NCBI GenBank assembly: GCA_951812625.1
Contig: CATOSP010000003.1
Span: forward strand, 309,335 to 373,334
DNA: 64,000 nucleotides
Reading direction: 5' to 3'
Source: an uncultured Dehalococcoidia bacterium
GTDB taxonomy: Bacteria > Chloroflexota > Dehalococcoidia > Lucifugimonadales > UBA3495
A model generated the notes under the pieces. That model ran no database searches. It was given only the letters and a program-made list of their open reading frames with translations, and was not told where the DNA came from. The position numbers and the translations under genes are program-made. This document shows positions 54,834 through 63,986 of this stretch, piece after piece (positions within the stretch are counted from its first letter, which is position 1; every line of letters begins with the position of its first letter).

Positions 54834-56254
54834 TCACGCGCCGCTGGCAACTACTTCCAAGGGCGGATTCTGGGGTTCAACCTGGCTATTTGATGAGGGG
54901 ACAAGTTCGTAGCCCAGCTGTGCCGCTCTTCGCTTTGCCGCCCGCAAGGCTCTTTCGTGGTACTGGTTTTCATAATACTCCGCCCCGGCATCGACGTAGT
55001 CCTGCCCAAAGCGCAGTATGGCGTAGATGATTCTGGCCAGCTTGTGAGCTGTGGCAGTAATGGCCTTTGGGGCGCCCAACTGGGCCTTCTTCCGGCGCAG
55101 GAAGGCTCCAGGGCGCTGTCGGACCTGTAGAGGGCGTTGGCCGCCAGCCTTAGCGCCTTGGCGGCCCGACTGGCGTTGGGCTTGGTCCGGGAGCTGATGA
55201 CCCTGCCACCGGTTACCCGGTTGTTGGGACTCAACCCCAGCCAGGAGGCGAAGTGCTTGCCCGTCGGCCACCTGGTCATATCAGTGCCCACCTCACTGAC
55301 CACCTTCAGTGCCGTGTGGGCGTCCACGCCGTTGATCCGGGTCAGGTCGACACCGGTCATCCGGTAAAGGTGGCCGCGGACGTCAAAGCGCGGCGCGTTC
55401 CCCTGGACGCGATTCCTTCTGGGCTGTTCCCCTGTTGGAACTCCACCACTGCGGTCAGCGAATCGCCCCATCTGAGCCTCAATCTCTCGGTCGCACTGGA
55501 CAATCTTGGATTGATACACTCGGTACAGTTCCAGGGCCTGGGTCAGTTCGAAGATGTGCTCCTCCCGCCAGTGCCCCTCCAGGGACAGGGCTATGGTCTT
55601 CTCGTCGGCCTTGGTCCTGGGGTCCCGGAGTTCCGCCAGCTTACGGGGGTCCCGCTGTCCACCTACAATGGCTTCGATGATGTCCATACCGGTCCTGCCG
55701 GTGATGTCACTGATTACGTGCTGGAGCTTCACGTTCATCTGGGTAAGCGCCTTTTGCATGTGCTGCACGTGCTGGCTCGCGTAGTCCACCAGCATGGCCC
55801 GCTGCCGCAGATAGCTTCTCAGCCGCCGGATGTCGGCCTCGGGCCGGAAGGCCGCGGACAGCAGCCCGTAGGTGTGGAGTTGCTGCAACCACTGACAGTC
55901 CAGCACGTCGGTCTTCCTTCCAGGCACGTTCTTGATCCGTCGTGGGTCCACCAGCATCACTCGGAACCCTCGCTCTTCCAGGACTCCGAACAGCGGTATC
56001 CAGTAAACCCCGGTGGACTCCATGGCCACCGTCTCCACCCCACACTCCTCCAGGCAGTCGGCCATCCGGTACAGGTCTGCCGTGAAGGACGCAAACTCTC
56101 GCACCGGCTGCGCGCACCGGCCTTCAGGCACCGCCACGAAGTGGCTGCCGGATCCCACATCAACTCCCGCAGCGTTCAGATTCACCCGGGACAGTTCCGC
56201 CGGAAGACTACCCCCCTGTCCTCTCGTCTTGTCCTTCCTTCGTCGCGCCCTCAT
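54834..56254 (-). pseudogene. IS110-family transposase with C-terminal frameshift
   Basis: About 470 codons. N-terminal RuvC-like domain: NAAGVDVGSGSHFVAVPEG, VETVAMESTGVYWIPLFGVLE and KTDVLDCQWLQQLHTYGLL (DEDD-type residues). C-terminal transposase_20: LTRINGVDAHTALKVVSEVG and KHFASWLGLSPNN. Near 55109 one base appears to be missing: the first frame leaves the family after YRSDSAL, while the neighbouring frame continues as GAFLRRKKAQLGAPKAITAT, then HKLARIIYAILRFG to 54834. So this copy is probably inactive. Element ends were not identified. Confidence 0.85.
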
Positions 56255-57058
56255 AGGTCCCTCCCCTGTTGGCGTCTGGGCGTGCCGCCAGGGGGCGCCA
56301 ACAGCAAGTCACAATCTATCGAACGGGAGTGCCTGAAAGGGCATCACCAATGATGCAGCCGTTGGACGCCCAGACCATGCTGAGTAACGGGCAACTGGCA
56401 CCACTGTCAAGTCGACCTTCACCTGGCCAGCACGCCTTGCCATAATCCTACCCGACCAGCGCCAACCCAGTTACTCCCCTCTGCACGGCCCGATTTCGGG
56501 CATAACAATGCTGAGTACTAGGCGATTCTCCTTGATACCCGAAGTGTGCCATCTACCAAGCCACCAGGTCGAAGCCGCGAAACCCTTTCCCAACTCCGAC
56601 TCCCGTGTTGGGGCCGAGACCACGCTACCCACTCACAAGAATTCTCCCCGCCAGCAGCCGGGTCAACCAGGTCACCCAGATGTAGGGACCATTCCTGCGA
56701 CGCTCCGCCATTACGGCCCTCATTTACAGATTTCCCGGGGCTGCCGACAGCCGTGACTGCCACGCCGCAGAGACAGCTCCCGCTGCCCACAACCTCGCAG
56801 TCGCCCAACCAACACCCCGGGCCCGGGCCCCGCAGAAAGCGGGGCCCCTGACATCCCCGACGGGAAGCCAACCACTTCCCGACATGACCCATCCCGCCTG
56901 TACCGGCCGAGAGCCTGTGTACAGGCGGGAGAGTCAGGGCGGCAGACCATTCCGGGCTGGCCCACCTAACTGGATAAAATCAAGAACCTTTCATATCAGG
57001 TTCGTGGTGGCGGTGTAGTCGCCCATTCCCGCTATCCCACCCGGAGGATGGAAAGAGG
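56255..57058. other. Intergenic stretch with hairpins and attachment-like repeat
   Basis: No gene supported over 800 bases. Two perfect hairpins: GGGCCCCGC-AGAAA-GCGGGGCCC (56825-56847) and CCCGCCTGTAC/GTACAGGCGGG (56893-56929, loop 15). Just after them lies the second copy of the tRNA-Ile-end repeat (56959-56993). Confidence 0.6.
56959..56993 (+). repeat. Candidate attachment-site repeat, copy 2
   Basis: GGCCCACCTAACTG, then ATAAAATCAAGAAC and TTTCA match the tRNA-Ile end region at 10617-10650, with one substitution and one extra C. It would be the right boundary of a 46-kb unit starting at the tRNA. Confidence 0.5.
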
Positions 57059-57202
57059 CTACCTACGCTGACGGAATAACTTGAACGAGAACTGGTCACT
57101 GTCAATGCCGGTGGGATAGTGGGCCAATGTGGTGTTGATTTCCAGCCACTCGGTTTGCTCCACCAGTTCTTTGGCCTTCTCAGCAAGGGAGCTTATCTGC
57201 AA
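57059..57202 (-). CDS. Possible 47-residue protein
   Basis: From a TTG at 57202 (GGAGG ten bases upstream) to TAG at 57059-57061. The peptide reads as real protein (SLAEKAKELVEQTEWLEINT, then LAHYPTGIDSDQFSFKLF). It begins 24 bases after the stop of the gene at 57226-57579, so the two could be a pair. It may also be the tail of a longer lost gene. No family known. Confidence 0.4.
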   Translation of the reverse strand: MQISSLAEKAKELVEQTEWLEINTTLAHYPTGIDSDQFSFKLFRQRR

Positions 57203-57225
57203 TAATAGACCGCCTCCATCACTGG

Positions 57226-57579
57226 TCAGTCTGTAGACTCCGGACGGATTGTCTCCTCACCTTCGACGAGGCAACGGAGAGCGATCTCCAACATCTCGTC
57301 TTTGGTTGTTGGCGCTCTCTTGTACATGGCCTCAACAGTTTCAAGCAAGCCATCAAGTTGTGCACCCGTTGCCAACTCGGTAGCCAAACTGGTTCCCGGA
57401 TAGCGAACATACAGCCGCGCACCACTGCCGGGGCCACGCAATGAGAAGTCGCAATCCGACATACCGGTTCTCCAACCCGCAATCGAAGTGCCACCCCCTC
57501 CCGTCGTAGGCGTCCACCTCAAGCTTCCGTTCTCTGTCATCTTCACCAACTGGTCGATGACGTCTAGTTCGGTTGCCAT
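57226..57579 (-). CDS. Unknown small protein
   Basis: 117 residues from the ATG at 57579, chosen for AAGGAGGCGACGAACAC upstream. The middle has a Gly-rich turn (WTPTTGGGGTSIAGWRTGMS) and a beta pattern (CDFSLRGPGSGARLYVRYPG); the C terminus is helical and acidic (TKDEMLEIALRCLVEGEETI). I recognise no family. It could be a solitary immunity or antitoxin-type protein with the small gene that follows. Confidence 0.65.
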   Translation of the reverse strand: MATELDVIDQLVKMTENGSLRWTPTTGGGGTSIAGWRTGMSDCDFSLRGPGSGARLYVRYPGTSLATELATGAQLDGLLETVEAMYKRAPTTKDEMLEIALRCLVEGEETIRPESTD

Positions 57580-57978
57580 GTGTTCGTCGCCTCCTTGCTT
57601 CGTGTCGGACAGGGAGGTTGATAGGTCCCCTTGGGAACCCAGTGCGCTACTAGCCACAACGAGTAAATCACACGGATTAATTACGCGGTAAAGGGGGAAG
57701 CGGTAGGACAACCCAAGGAGCCGGGGACGGGAACGGAACCAACAGCAACCAGCGAAGCAGGAAAGAATCTAACTTCCCCTTGCGTCGCGTACCGGACATC
57801 CACCAGATTGCCCAAGCGTTGCTCACGAGCATGATGGGCGAACGCTACTATACACTAGTTCATCCAAAGCGCCCGTGAGAAGCAGGGGCTTTGGGGCGAC
57901 ATCTTACTGACCATGACCTTGGTCCCGTTCGTCGGTGCGTTTGTTAAGACACCCTGACTACCCGCCGCAGAATAGGAG
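57580..57978. other. Intergenic stretch, no gene seen
   Basis: About 400 bases between the unknown small gene and the DUF3825 gene. No repeat or hairpin of note. Confidence 0.4.
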
Positions 57979-58761
57979 TTAGGGTTGCAACCAATCCCTG
58001 TCAGGCCGTACGAGTTGCCTTGCATTGTTGTAGGCCATATCCAAGGTTAGACACGTTGACGCCCTGTAGTATCCCTGGTGGATTTCCAAGACAAGAGCAA
58101 GATCTGCCTTCCGAGGATCGCTCAGGCACAATGGCAAAAGCAATTGGACTTGCCCTCGGTAATATTGCGGGATCGCGACCTTATAGTTTCGCCGCACTCT
58201 GTCTTTGGCTGCGGATATAGCTCCATCAAGCATGTTTATCAGAGCGAAGTTCTCCTGAGATCTGTATTCTCTGGGGAACCGCTCTCTAGGAGTCTGCTCA
58301 ATAATGTGCTCGATGTTGACCCGTAGCTCCTTGCCGGTGTCTAGTACCAAGACTGACGAGTCATCAAAGTAATGGGCCAAATCAGGGAGGGCTTGGAATT
58401 CGTTTAGTTCCCTTTGCCCTCTTCTGTACCATCCCAAGAACATCCACGGTGGATAGCCCTGATCTCGGTTGGGATTTGGACCAAATACGGCAAATAGTGG
58501 CTCCTGGTTTGGTGTTACCAAACCGGTGTTGAAACAGGCCCGGTCCTGGTTCACCGAAAATACGATCTTTTGCTCTTCTGCTAAACGCGTGTAAGTGCGC
58601 ATTATATAGTTGCGCAGAATCGGATGCGGATAAGAGTTACTCGCGTTCTGAGGACGCCAATCCTCCGGCTCCGCTTGTGAAGCTAGAGCCTGCAATCTAC
58701 CTTCCAAACTGGGGATCCAGGCAAAATCAAGCAGACGTTCCGGCAAAACTTGAGCTTGCAC
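57979..58761 (-). CDS. DUF3825-domain protein
   Basis: 260 residues. The pattern resembles DUF3825: an N-terminal helix (LLDFAWIPSLEGRLQALA), then YPHPILRNYIMRTYTRLAEEQKI, a beta-rich middle with FNTGLVTPNQEPLFAVF, and a C-terminal helical region RSQENFALINMLDGAISAAKD, followed by ALVLEIHQGYYRASTCLTLD. The family is of unknown function, often found beside RNA- or stress-related genes. It lies 134 bases downstream of the ubiquitin-like cassette on the same strand and may belong to it. Confidence 0.75.
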   Translation of the reverse strand: MQAQVLPERLLDFAWIPSLEGRLQALASQAEPEDWRPQNASNSYPHPILRNYIMRTYTRLAEEQKIVFSVNQDRACFNTGLVTPNQEPLFAVFGPNPNRDQGYPPWMFLGWYRRGQRELNEFQALPDLAHYFDDSSVLVLDTGKELRVNIEHIIEQTPRERFPREYRSQENFALINMLDGAISAAKDRVRRNYKVAIPQYYRGQVQLLLPLCLSDPRKADLALVLEIHQGYYRASTCLTLDMAYNNARQLVRPDRDWLQP

Positions 58762-58894
58762 AATCTTCTCCTCAACGACTCACAAAGGTGTATCGGAGTG
58801 TTATCAGCTATCGGGATTTTGGGGCATATTAGATAACCGTGTCCGAGGGAGTGCTCTGGAAAAGGAGGAACGGCGGGTTATTCTTCGACCGTCG

Positions 58895-59230
58895 TTAATT
58901 GCGGGTCGGAGCGAGCAACCAAAATCCCCTTTTCCCCTTGCGGATGGGCGGGAGCCACCACACTCTGTTCTTGCGAACGATATAGTGTGACCTACACGGT
59001 AAGTTTGAGTTCCCAACTGACGGCCACAGCGATACCGACTTGCCATCGAATGATAGTGTCCATCGAGACGGGCTGAGGGTAGTGGCGACCTGGTGACCAC
59101 AGCCACAAAAACAATTGTGTATCGCTATTCTATAATCTATGGATATGTACAGCAAGCCCTCCGCGAGTTCTTTGGGTATTTGCTCTACAAATCTATGTTG
59201 GATGTCCTTAATCGCCGATGTCTCTTTCAT
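58895..59230 (-). CDS. DUF6527 zinc-site protein of the ubiquitin-like cassette
   Basis: 111 residues from the ATG at 59230 (GGAAGG upstream). Core: IPKELAEGLLYISIDYRIAI, then HNCFCGCGHQVATTLSPSRW with Cys residues suited to metal binding, and LPCRSHYIVRKNRVWWLP with a further Cys and His. DUF6527 proteins are known as companions of bacterial ubiquitin-like operons; as I recall they are linked to peptidase-type processing there, but the role in this operon is inferred. Its start lies 23 bases inside the end of the E1 gene, so it is coupled to it. Confidence 0.78.
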   Translation of the reverse strand: MKETSAIKDIQHRFVEQIPKELAEGLLYISIDYRIAIHNCFCGCGHQVATTLSPSRWTLSFDGKSVSLWPSVGNSNLPCRSHYIVRKNRVWWLPPIRKGKRGFWLLAPTRN

Positions 59231-60386
59231 CAGGCCTTCCCGTGACTGCCCCGCGACTAACCACGTACACGGTCGAATACACCGGGTTGTCGTCAGCGTA
59301 GAAGCCAAGATACTTCTTCCATCTTATTACCGCTATTGCAGCGGCCAGAGCGTTCATATCCGCCACTTGGATAGCTGTATCGTACAGCCCTTCCTGCGCT
59401 AGTGCTCCCGTCTGTAGGCTCCGGTATGCCTCAGTTCTGAAAGGCTCCACGCAGCCCACAACTTTCAACTGTCCTCTTAAGGTGTCACCGTACAGGCGCA
59501 GGTTCAGCCCCGCGTCAACGAACGGAACGCCGAACTGTATCAGGGCATCCGCGATAGTCTTCCGGGCAGGGCCATCATCAACGCATATGAACGCGAAGTC
59601 CACGTCTTTCAGGTGCTCTACGTTATTTTCGTTGATACCCCCAAAGGCACATATGCCGTTTCGCATGGACGAGTACACTTCTGCGAAGTAGTCCGATTTC
59701 AGAGTTCTTCTCTGAAGGGTTTCGATTGTCGGAGCGCCAGGGCTTCGGAACGCATTATGTTGTGCGAACTCGTCACCGTCATACAAGCGAATCTCTGCAA
59801 CTGGGGTTTTCGCGACGAGGTCGAGTATGTACGAACCAGTGCCACCCAGTCCCACTATAGCCACGGACCCGATCTCCAGCTTGGAGGCAGTGGCAGTAAT
59901 GTTCGCCCTACTGGATGCTGTGTCCAGATATTTGAAAGGGGAGCGGTCAGCTCCCGCGATCGTTGGAACAAAAGTCCGAGGGTTTGCAGCGGGGTCCTTC
60001 CGTTGTGCCGGTCCTGAGATACGGCCTATATAGGTCACCATCTTTTGATGGTAATCCCTATACCCCTTTCGAGGCTTCACCGAAAATTGATAGTTGAAAA
60101 CCGAACCGATCCCTATGTCCACTCCGGTCCCGGCCGCACTAAGTGGCAAAGGATTTCGGTCCGTGTCGTGCGGGAGCTCCCCTGCGAATAAGACAGTATG
60201 GTCGGTTGGTCTAGCAGTAACATCCCCACTTAGTTCGAGGGCAGTCCCCAGGATGCCCCTCCTCACTTCCCCCACTTCTGTCAGGTAAGGAATGCTTCTC
60301 AGGACCAGGTAGCCGGCAATTACATCAACCTCGTAGCCCCCTTCTATTAGCTTTGCTATGTCGGGGCTACGATAAATCGGTTGCAT
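59208..60386 (-). CDS. E1-like ThiF-family enzyme with N-terminal DUF6791-type domain
   Basis: 392 residues. Residues 1-150 form a separate domain of DUF6791 type (YEVDVIAGYLVLRSIPYLTE, PTDHTVLFAGELP), which contains no Cys and so cannot serve as a classical E2. Residues 170-392 are the adenylation domain: nucleotide motif VAIVGLGGTGSYILDLVA (about 175-192), IRLYDGDEFAQHNAFRSPG, VDFAFICVDDGPARK and a candidate catalytic Cys near 312 in KVVGCVEPFR. It should adenylate the C terminus of the ubiquitin-like protein whose gene overlaps it by 20 bases. Confidence 0.86.
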   Translation of the reverse strand: MQPIYRSPDIAKLIEGGYEVDVIAGYLVLRSIPYLTEVGEVRRGILGTALELSGDVTARPTDHTVLFAGELPHDTDRNPLPLSAAGTGVDIGIGSVFNYQFSVKPRKGYRDYHQKMVTYIGRISGPAQRKDPAANPRTFVPTIAGADRSPFKYLDTASSRANITATASKLEIGSVAIVGLGGTGSYILDLVAKTPVAEIRLYDGDEFAQHNAFRSPGAPTIETLQRRTLKSDYFAEVYSSMRNGICAFGGINENNVEHLKDVDFAFICVDDGPARKTIADALIQFGVPFVDAGLNLRLYGDTLRGQLKVVGCVEPFRTEAYRSLQTGALAQEGLYDTAIQVADMNALAAAIAVIRWKKYLGFYADDNPVYSTVYVVSRGAVTGRPDERDIGD

Positions 60387-60642
60387 CTACATCAAATCCT
60401 GTGCCGTCCGCTACCTTTACTTTCTCCCCCGGTTTCAGTTCTCCGTCCTGGGGTCTGCCTGCTCCGTTGAAATAAGTTACGGTGTACTCTACTTGCTCGT
60501 AGGAAGGTAGGTACTCTTTCGCCCTGGCTACGACCTGCTCGTAGGATAATTCATAGTTCGGGTCTAACTCGTTCTCTGAAAAGAACTCCTCCCTAGCGTT
60601 GATTATAACCTTCACTCCTTTGACTTCTATGCTGCTGGTCAT
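60367..60642 (-). CDS. Ubiquitin-like (beta-grasp) protein
   Basis: 91 residues from the ATG at 60642 (AAGGAGC seven bases upstream). The order of elements fits a beta-grasp fold: strand pair VKGVKVIINAREEFFSENEL, helix SYEQVVARAKEYL, strand VEYTVTYFNGAGR and closing strands GEKVKVADGTGFDVDAT. It ends in DLS rather than Gly-Gly, so either the mature end is exposed by processing or conjugation uses another end. First gene of the minus-strand cassette; the E1 and DUF6527 genes follow with overlaps. Confidence 0.75.
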   Translation of the reverse strand: MTSSIEVKGVKVIINAREEFFSENELDPNYELSYEQVVARAKEYLPSYEQVEYTVTYFNGAGRPQDGELKPGEKVKVADGTGFDVDATDLS

Positions 60643-61419
60643 TAACAAGCTCCTTAGTGGTATTGCCTTTGCGGCAACCAACCCCCAGTTATTAATTGAA
60701 CATGCCTTAGGGGGCACACGTCTCTACGAACCCCAAAACAAGGCCAAAACTGAAGCCCCAGCAACAAGGGGGTATCTTTGTTCGCTGTTGCTGGGACTAA
60801 GCTCTTTTCTAAGGCTCCCCCTTCTCTGATTCCTACCTGTCTCTATTCACCCAGTTTAAGGCGGTCCATGACCGCTTTGCAAGGACGAAAAGTCCGTTAA
60901 GACTGCAGCAAAACAAAGACTGAGGTGGACCCGGAATCTTGGACAACTAGCTAAGTGAGAGCATTGTTATGCCCGTATCCGGCCCGTGCAGAGGCGACTA
61001 ACCGGTGAGTACGCCCCAGCGGTCACGCCGTGACAGATTAAGTTAAGTTCCAAGCCAAGCATCTGTCTGCTGACTTGCTCAAGGGACTGGGGTGAGAGCG
61101 GTAAACAACGTGGCCATTCCAGCCAGCATCAAGGCAAACCAAACAGCACGAGCCGAGAGTGTTCAGACCACAATCCGGTTGAGGGAGTGGATCATGGGCA
61201 ACCAAATTAGTCTCGATCTTTCCTTCCTTGGAGCATTAGAGGGCCACCGCCTACTCAAAGGTTTGTAGTACAGTACCGCTTAGCCCACTAATATCCACCT
61301 GATCCAGAAAATCATAGAGGACAGCGTATGCGAGAAGAACTACGCGCGCGGCCCAAGGGAACTCTGTTTCTGCCGCCAACAGGTACATAGCGCTACTTTC
61401 AGGTTTTCTACTCCGTCAT
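60643..61419. other. Intergenic stretch upstream of the ubiquitin-like cassette
   Basis: About 780 bases. No gene is supported. It should contain the minus-strand promoter of the cassette; I could not identify a strong one. Confidence 0.45.
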
Positions 61420-62151
61420 CTAAACGCAGCCCAGTCCCCATTCCTCTATATCATCTGCTCCCGATTCCTGCGCCGCCCGCCGCGTCCTAAGAGCAGCGTT
61501 TCCTAAAGCAACGAGCAAGCCGACGACAGCACCGGTAGTGTGACCCACTGCGGTCGGCCCTGCTGTAAAGTCTGACTCCGCCCACAGAAAGAAGGCTACC
61601 ACAGCCGTCGCCACCACAACTGACGACCAGCTTATCCACTCGCGCATCGCCGCACCCCAAAGGGTGAGTAATTGACTCTGCCGAGATAGGATAAACCTAC
61701 GGACAACCAGATACCACCCTGCTGCCGCGAGAGCGTACACAGACGTGCTCATTCCAACAGGGTTGTTCCCGTTATCCCAGTGCTCGGTAGCGAGTTCAAC
61801 GGACAAGTAAGCACCGGACACCGCCACCAGCAAAACAAACGGTATGTACAGGATGGGGCGGACCCATCTCTCAACAAACGGACCAAATAGCTCGAGAACA
61901 ATCAAGTTGCCAGCCAAGTGATCCCAACCATCGTGAACAACCGCGTGGGACAATAGGGTCCACTCTTTGTCCATCTGAACGCCCAACACGGCTACCGCTT
62001 CATCCTGCCGACCCAACGCCGTAGCGGCCATGAATAGTCCGAGAGCAGAAATTGCCAACGCATGTGTAACCCAAGCACGTCTGGCCGCGATGAACCAATC
62101 GATCCTGAACCACGTCCAGATAACCACCGAGAACTTCAGCAAAATGTCCAC
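61420..62151 (-). CDS. Rhomboid-family intramembrane serine protease
   Basis: 243 residues with six membrane helices. The rhomboid core is visible: HAVVHDGWDHLAGNLIVLELFG (His and Asn of the second helix), the Ser nucleophile near residue 135 in VGMSTSVYAL (GxS form) and the His near 204 in VGHTTGAVVGLL. These pairs suggest it is active, cutting membrane proteins within the bilayer. The start is a GTG without a clear ribosome site. Located between the ubiquitin-like and PIN-ImmA modules. Confidence 0.85.
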   Translation of the reverse strand: MDILLKFSVVIWTWFRIDWFIAARRAWVTHALAISALGLFMAATALGRQDEAVAVLGVQMDKEWTLLSHAVVHDGWDHLAGNLIVLELFGPFVERWVRPILYIPFVLLVAVSGAYLSVELATEHWDNGNNPVGMSTSVYALAAAGWYLVVRRFILSRQSQLLTLWGAAMREWISWSSVVVATAVVAFFLWAESDFTAGPTAVGHTTGAVVGLLVALGNAALRTRRAAQESGADDIEEWGLGCV

Positions 62152-62391
62152 GCTACTACGATAAAATTAGACACTGGCACGACCAAACAATAATACAAAG
62201 CAGCGCGTTTCCGCTCCGCCTCTTCACAGCATCAACCAAGCTGGACAAAATCAAGACCCTTCATTCGGCGGACTCGATAGCAACGGAAATCTACGCTACT
62301 CATGGGCGGTCGATTTGGAAGCTGTCAGGTAGGTAAAGCGGACAGGAGAGGAGGATCGAACCGGTCCTCCTCGGTAGGATTGCAGCTTTTC
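62152..62391. other. Intergenic stretch with third attachment-like repeat
   Basis: CTGGACAAAATCAAGACCC (62241-62259) resembles the core of the repeats at 10617 and 56959. A hairpin AGGAGGA/TCCTCCT lies at about 62350-62372. Confidence 0.4.
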
Positions 62392-62925
62392 TCAGTTTCC
62401 TAGATCAACCACTTCGGACGTTGAGGAGTAAAGCACAATCCTATCGGCTATTTCATTCTGTAGGAGTCGGCACCTAGAATGATCACTGATGGCCTGAAGT
62501 CCTCCCACGATGTCCTCTAGACTTGAGATGCCGGCGTGATAGACCTGATCAAGAATCCAAAGAACGCCGTGACAGGGTAACGATAGCTTGTCTGCCAATG
62601 TACGGAGCACCCTGTCGCCAGCGAGAAGCATCCACCTCCTGCTTAAGGATAGAACCAAAGCAAATGCCTGAGGAAGCGAAAGGCTCGGACGCTTCCGTCT
62701 GTAGCGTATTGCGGTGCTGAGCTCATCTCCATCCAGGCCCTCCACTCTCAGTCCGAGGGCGACAAGAGACTCACCAAGACATGGTCCAGCTGCGGGCTTC
62801 GCCAACTCATTGTGATAGAGAAGGTCGGGGACCACGAAGTTGTATGGCAAATTGAAACACTTCTCAATCAGTCCACCCCGTTGCAGGTCCATCAGGACGG
62901 AAGTATCGGCGACCACGACATTCAC
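62392..62925 (-). CDS. PIN-domain protein, partner of XRE-ImmA/IrrE gene
   Basis: 177 residues from a GTG at 62925 that overlaps the upstream stop (GTGA). The N terminus has the PIN signature VVVADTSVLMDLQRGGLI with the first catalytic Asp, followed by FVVPDLLYHNEL with the conserved acidic residue, and LSLPQAFALVLSLSRRWMLLAGDRVLRTLAD with the later Asp. PIN proteins are Mg-dependent RNases. Translational coupling to an ImmA/IrrE protein suggests a toxin-antitoxin-like pair. Confidence 0.82.
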   Translation of the reverse strand: MNVVVADTSVLMDLQRGGLIEKCFNLPYNFVVPDLLYHNELAKPAAGPCLGESLVALGLRVEGLDGDELSTAIRYRRKRPSLSLPQAFALVLSLSRRWMLLAGDRVLRTLADKLSLPCHGVLWILDQVYHAGISSLEDIVGGLQAISDHSRCRLLQNEIADRIVLYSSTSEVVDLGN

Positions 62926-63986
62926 TGTCTCAACTCCCGCTCTAACACGGAATCCAGTTGGGACACCGATACTTCCAGGAGTTCGGAGGCTTTTGACTCC
63001 GAGACTGCTCCCTCTGCTAACGCACGAAAGCACAGCCGCTCGAAGCGTCCGAACCGGTCCCCCAGCGTGTCAAGAGGTTCCCTGTATGGGGGACTCCGCC
63101 ATCCGTCCTCTTCGAAGATATCAAAGAGTCTGCCCATGGAGGCCTGACTGATGATCCCCAGGTCCTTGGATCTATAAGTGATCGCCTGAACACTCATGCC
63201 GTACATCATCTTGAGTCCCAGGAGCTCTTTCCAATCTATGTCAGAGCGATGCTTACCGATTTTTGACCAGAGCACTTCTTCCGGCATGAGGAACGCCCCC
63301 GCGAAACGATAGGCTGCTTTCTCTTGGTCCACACTTGGAGAAACGCCAAGAACCATGTGTCCTATTTCGTGTGCGATTGTAAACCGTTGCCTATCACGGG
63401 TATCCTCTTGGTTAACCACTATGACGTGGGCATCCGGCATGTTATCGCCGTTTACCTGGGCCGTCAGACCAGCTACATCGGGTAGTTGGCAGAAGAGGAT
63501 CTTGACGCCTCTGTCCTCCATGAGTTCGGCCATGTCAGGGATCGGATTAATACCCAGCCCCCAATCATTGCGCAGGCTGCTGGCCGCCCGGTCAACCTCC
63601 AAAAGATCGCTGATGACGGGATAAGGTGCTGACGGAGGGTTGTGCCAGCGAACACTAGACAAGTTGAGGATTTCTTCAATAGCGAGGTAGCGCTCAAGCT
63701 TGTGAAGAACCGTGGCCTTTATCCGGTCCTCTTCACGCTTGCTGGCGACCTTTTTAGTACGGAATTCTACGGCTTGGAGGCTGATGCCTGGGTCTCCCGT
63801 CAGGTAACTCACTGAAACCCGCAAGGCGTCGGCAAGCGCTATCAAGATTCCCGAACTCGGCATGTTTTCGTTCCGCTCGTATTTCCCAATGGCCTGAGCG
63901 GAAACTCGATTGTCGACGCGGTCGCTTAACCCCCGGAGGGACAATCCCGTGGCAGAACGGGCCAGTTTCAAACGATTGCCTATCAT
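62922..63986 (-). CDS. XRE-family HTH protein with ImmA/IrrE metallopeptidase domain
   Basis: 354 residues. Residues 1-65 form an XRE-type helix-turn-helix (LKLARSATGLSLRGLSDRVD, then ALADALRVSVSYLTGDP). Residues 150-260 form the ImmA/IrrE peptidase with HEIGH at 206-210 (RFTIAHEIGHMVLG) and a later AYRFAGAFLMPEE. The family cleaves repressor proteins after stress or infection. It is the first gene of a coupled pair with the PIN protein. The intact zinc site contrasts with the degenerate homologue at 40.6 kb. ATG at 63986, 14 bases from the end of the window. Confidence 0.92.
   Translation of the reverse strand: MIGNRLKLARSATGLSLRGLSDRVDNRVSAQAIGKYERNENMPSSGILIALADALRVSVSYLTGDPGISLQAVEFRTKKVASKREEDRIKATVLHKLERYLAIEEILNLSSVRWHNPPSAPYPVISDLLEVDRAASSLRNDWGLGINPIPDMAELMEDRGVKILFCQLPDVAGLTAQVNGDNMPDAHVIVVNQEDTRDRQRFTIAHEIGHMVLGVSPSVDQEKAAYRFAGAFLMPEEVLWSKIGKHRSDIDWKELLGLKMMYGMSVQAITYRSKDLGIISQASMGRLFDIFEEDGWRSPPYREPLDTLGDRFGRFERLCFRALAEGAVSESKASELLEVSVSQLDSVLERELRQ

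Noticed and set aside
62345-62375. tRNA-like sequence with GGTTCGATCC on the minus strand
   Set aside because: The flanks form only a 7-bp hairpin with a 9-base loop; no T-stem, D-arm or anticodon arm can be built.
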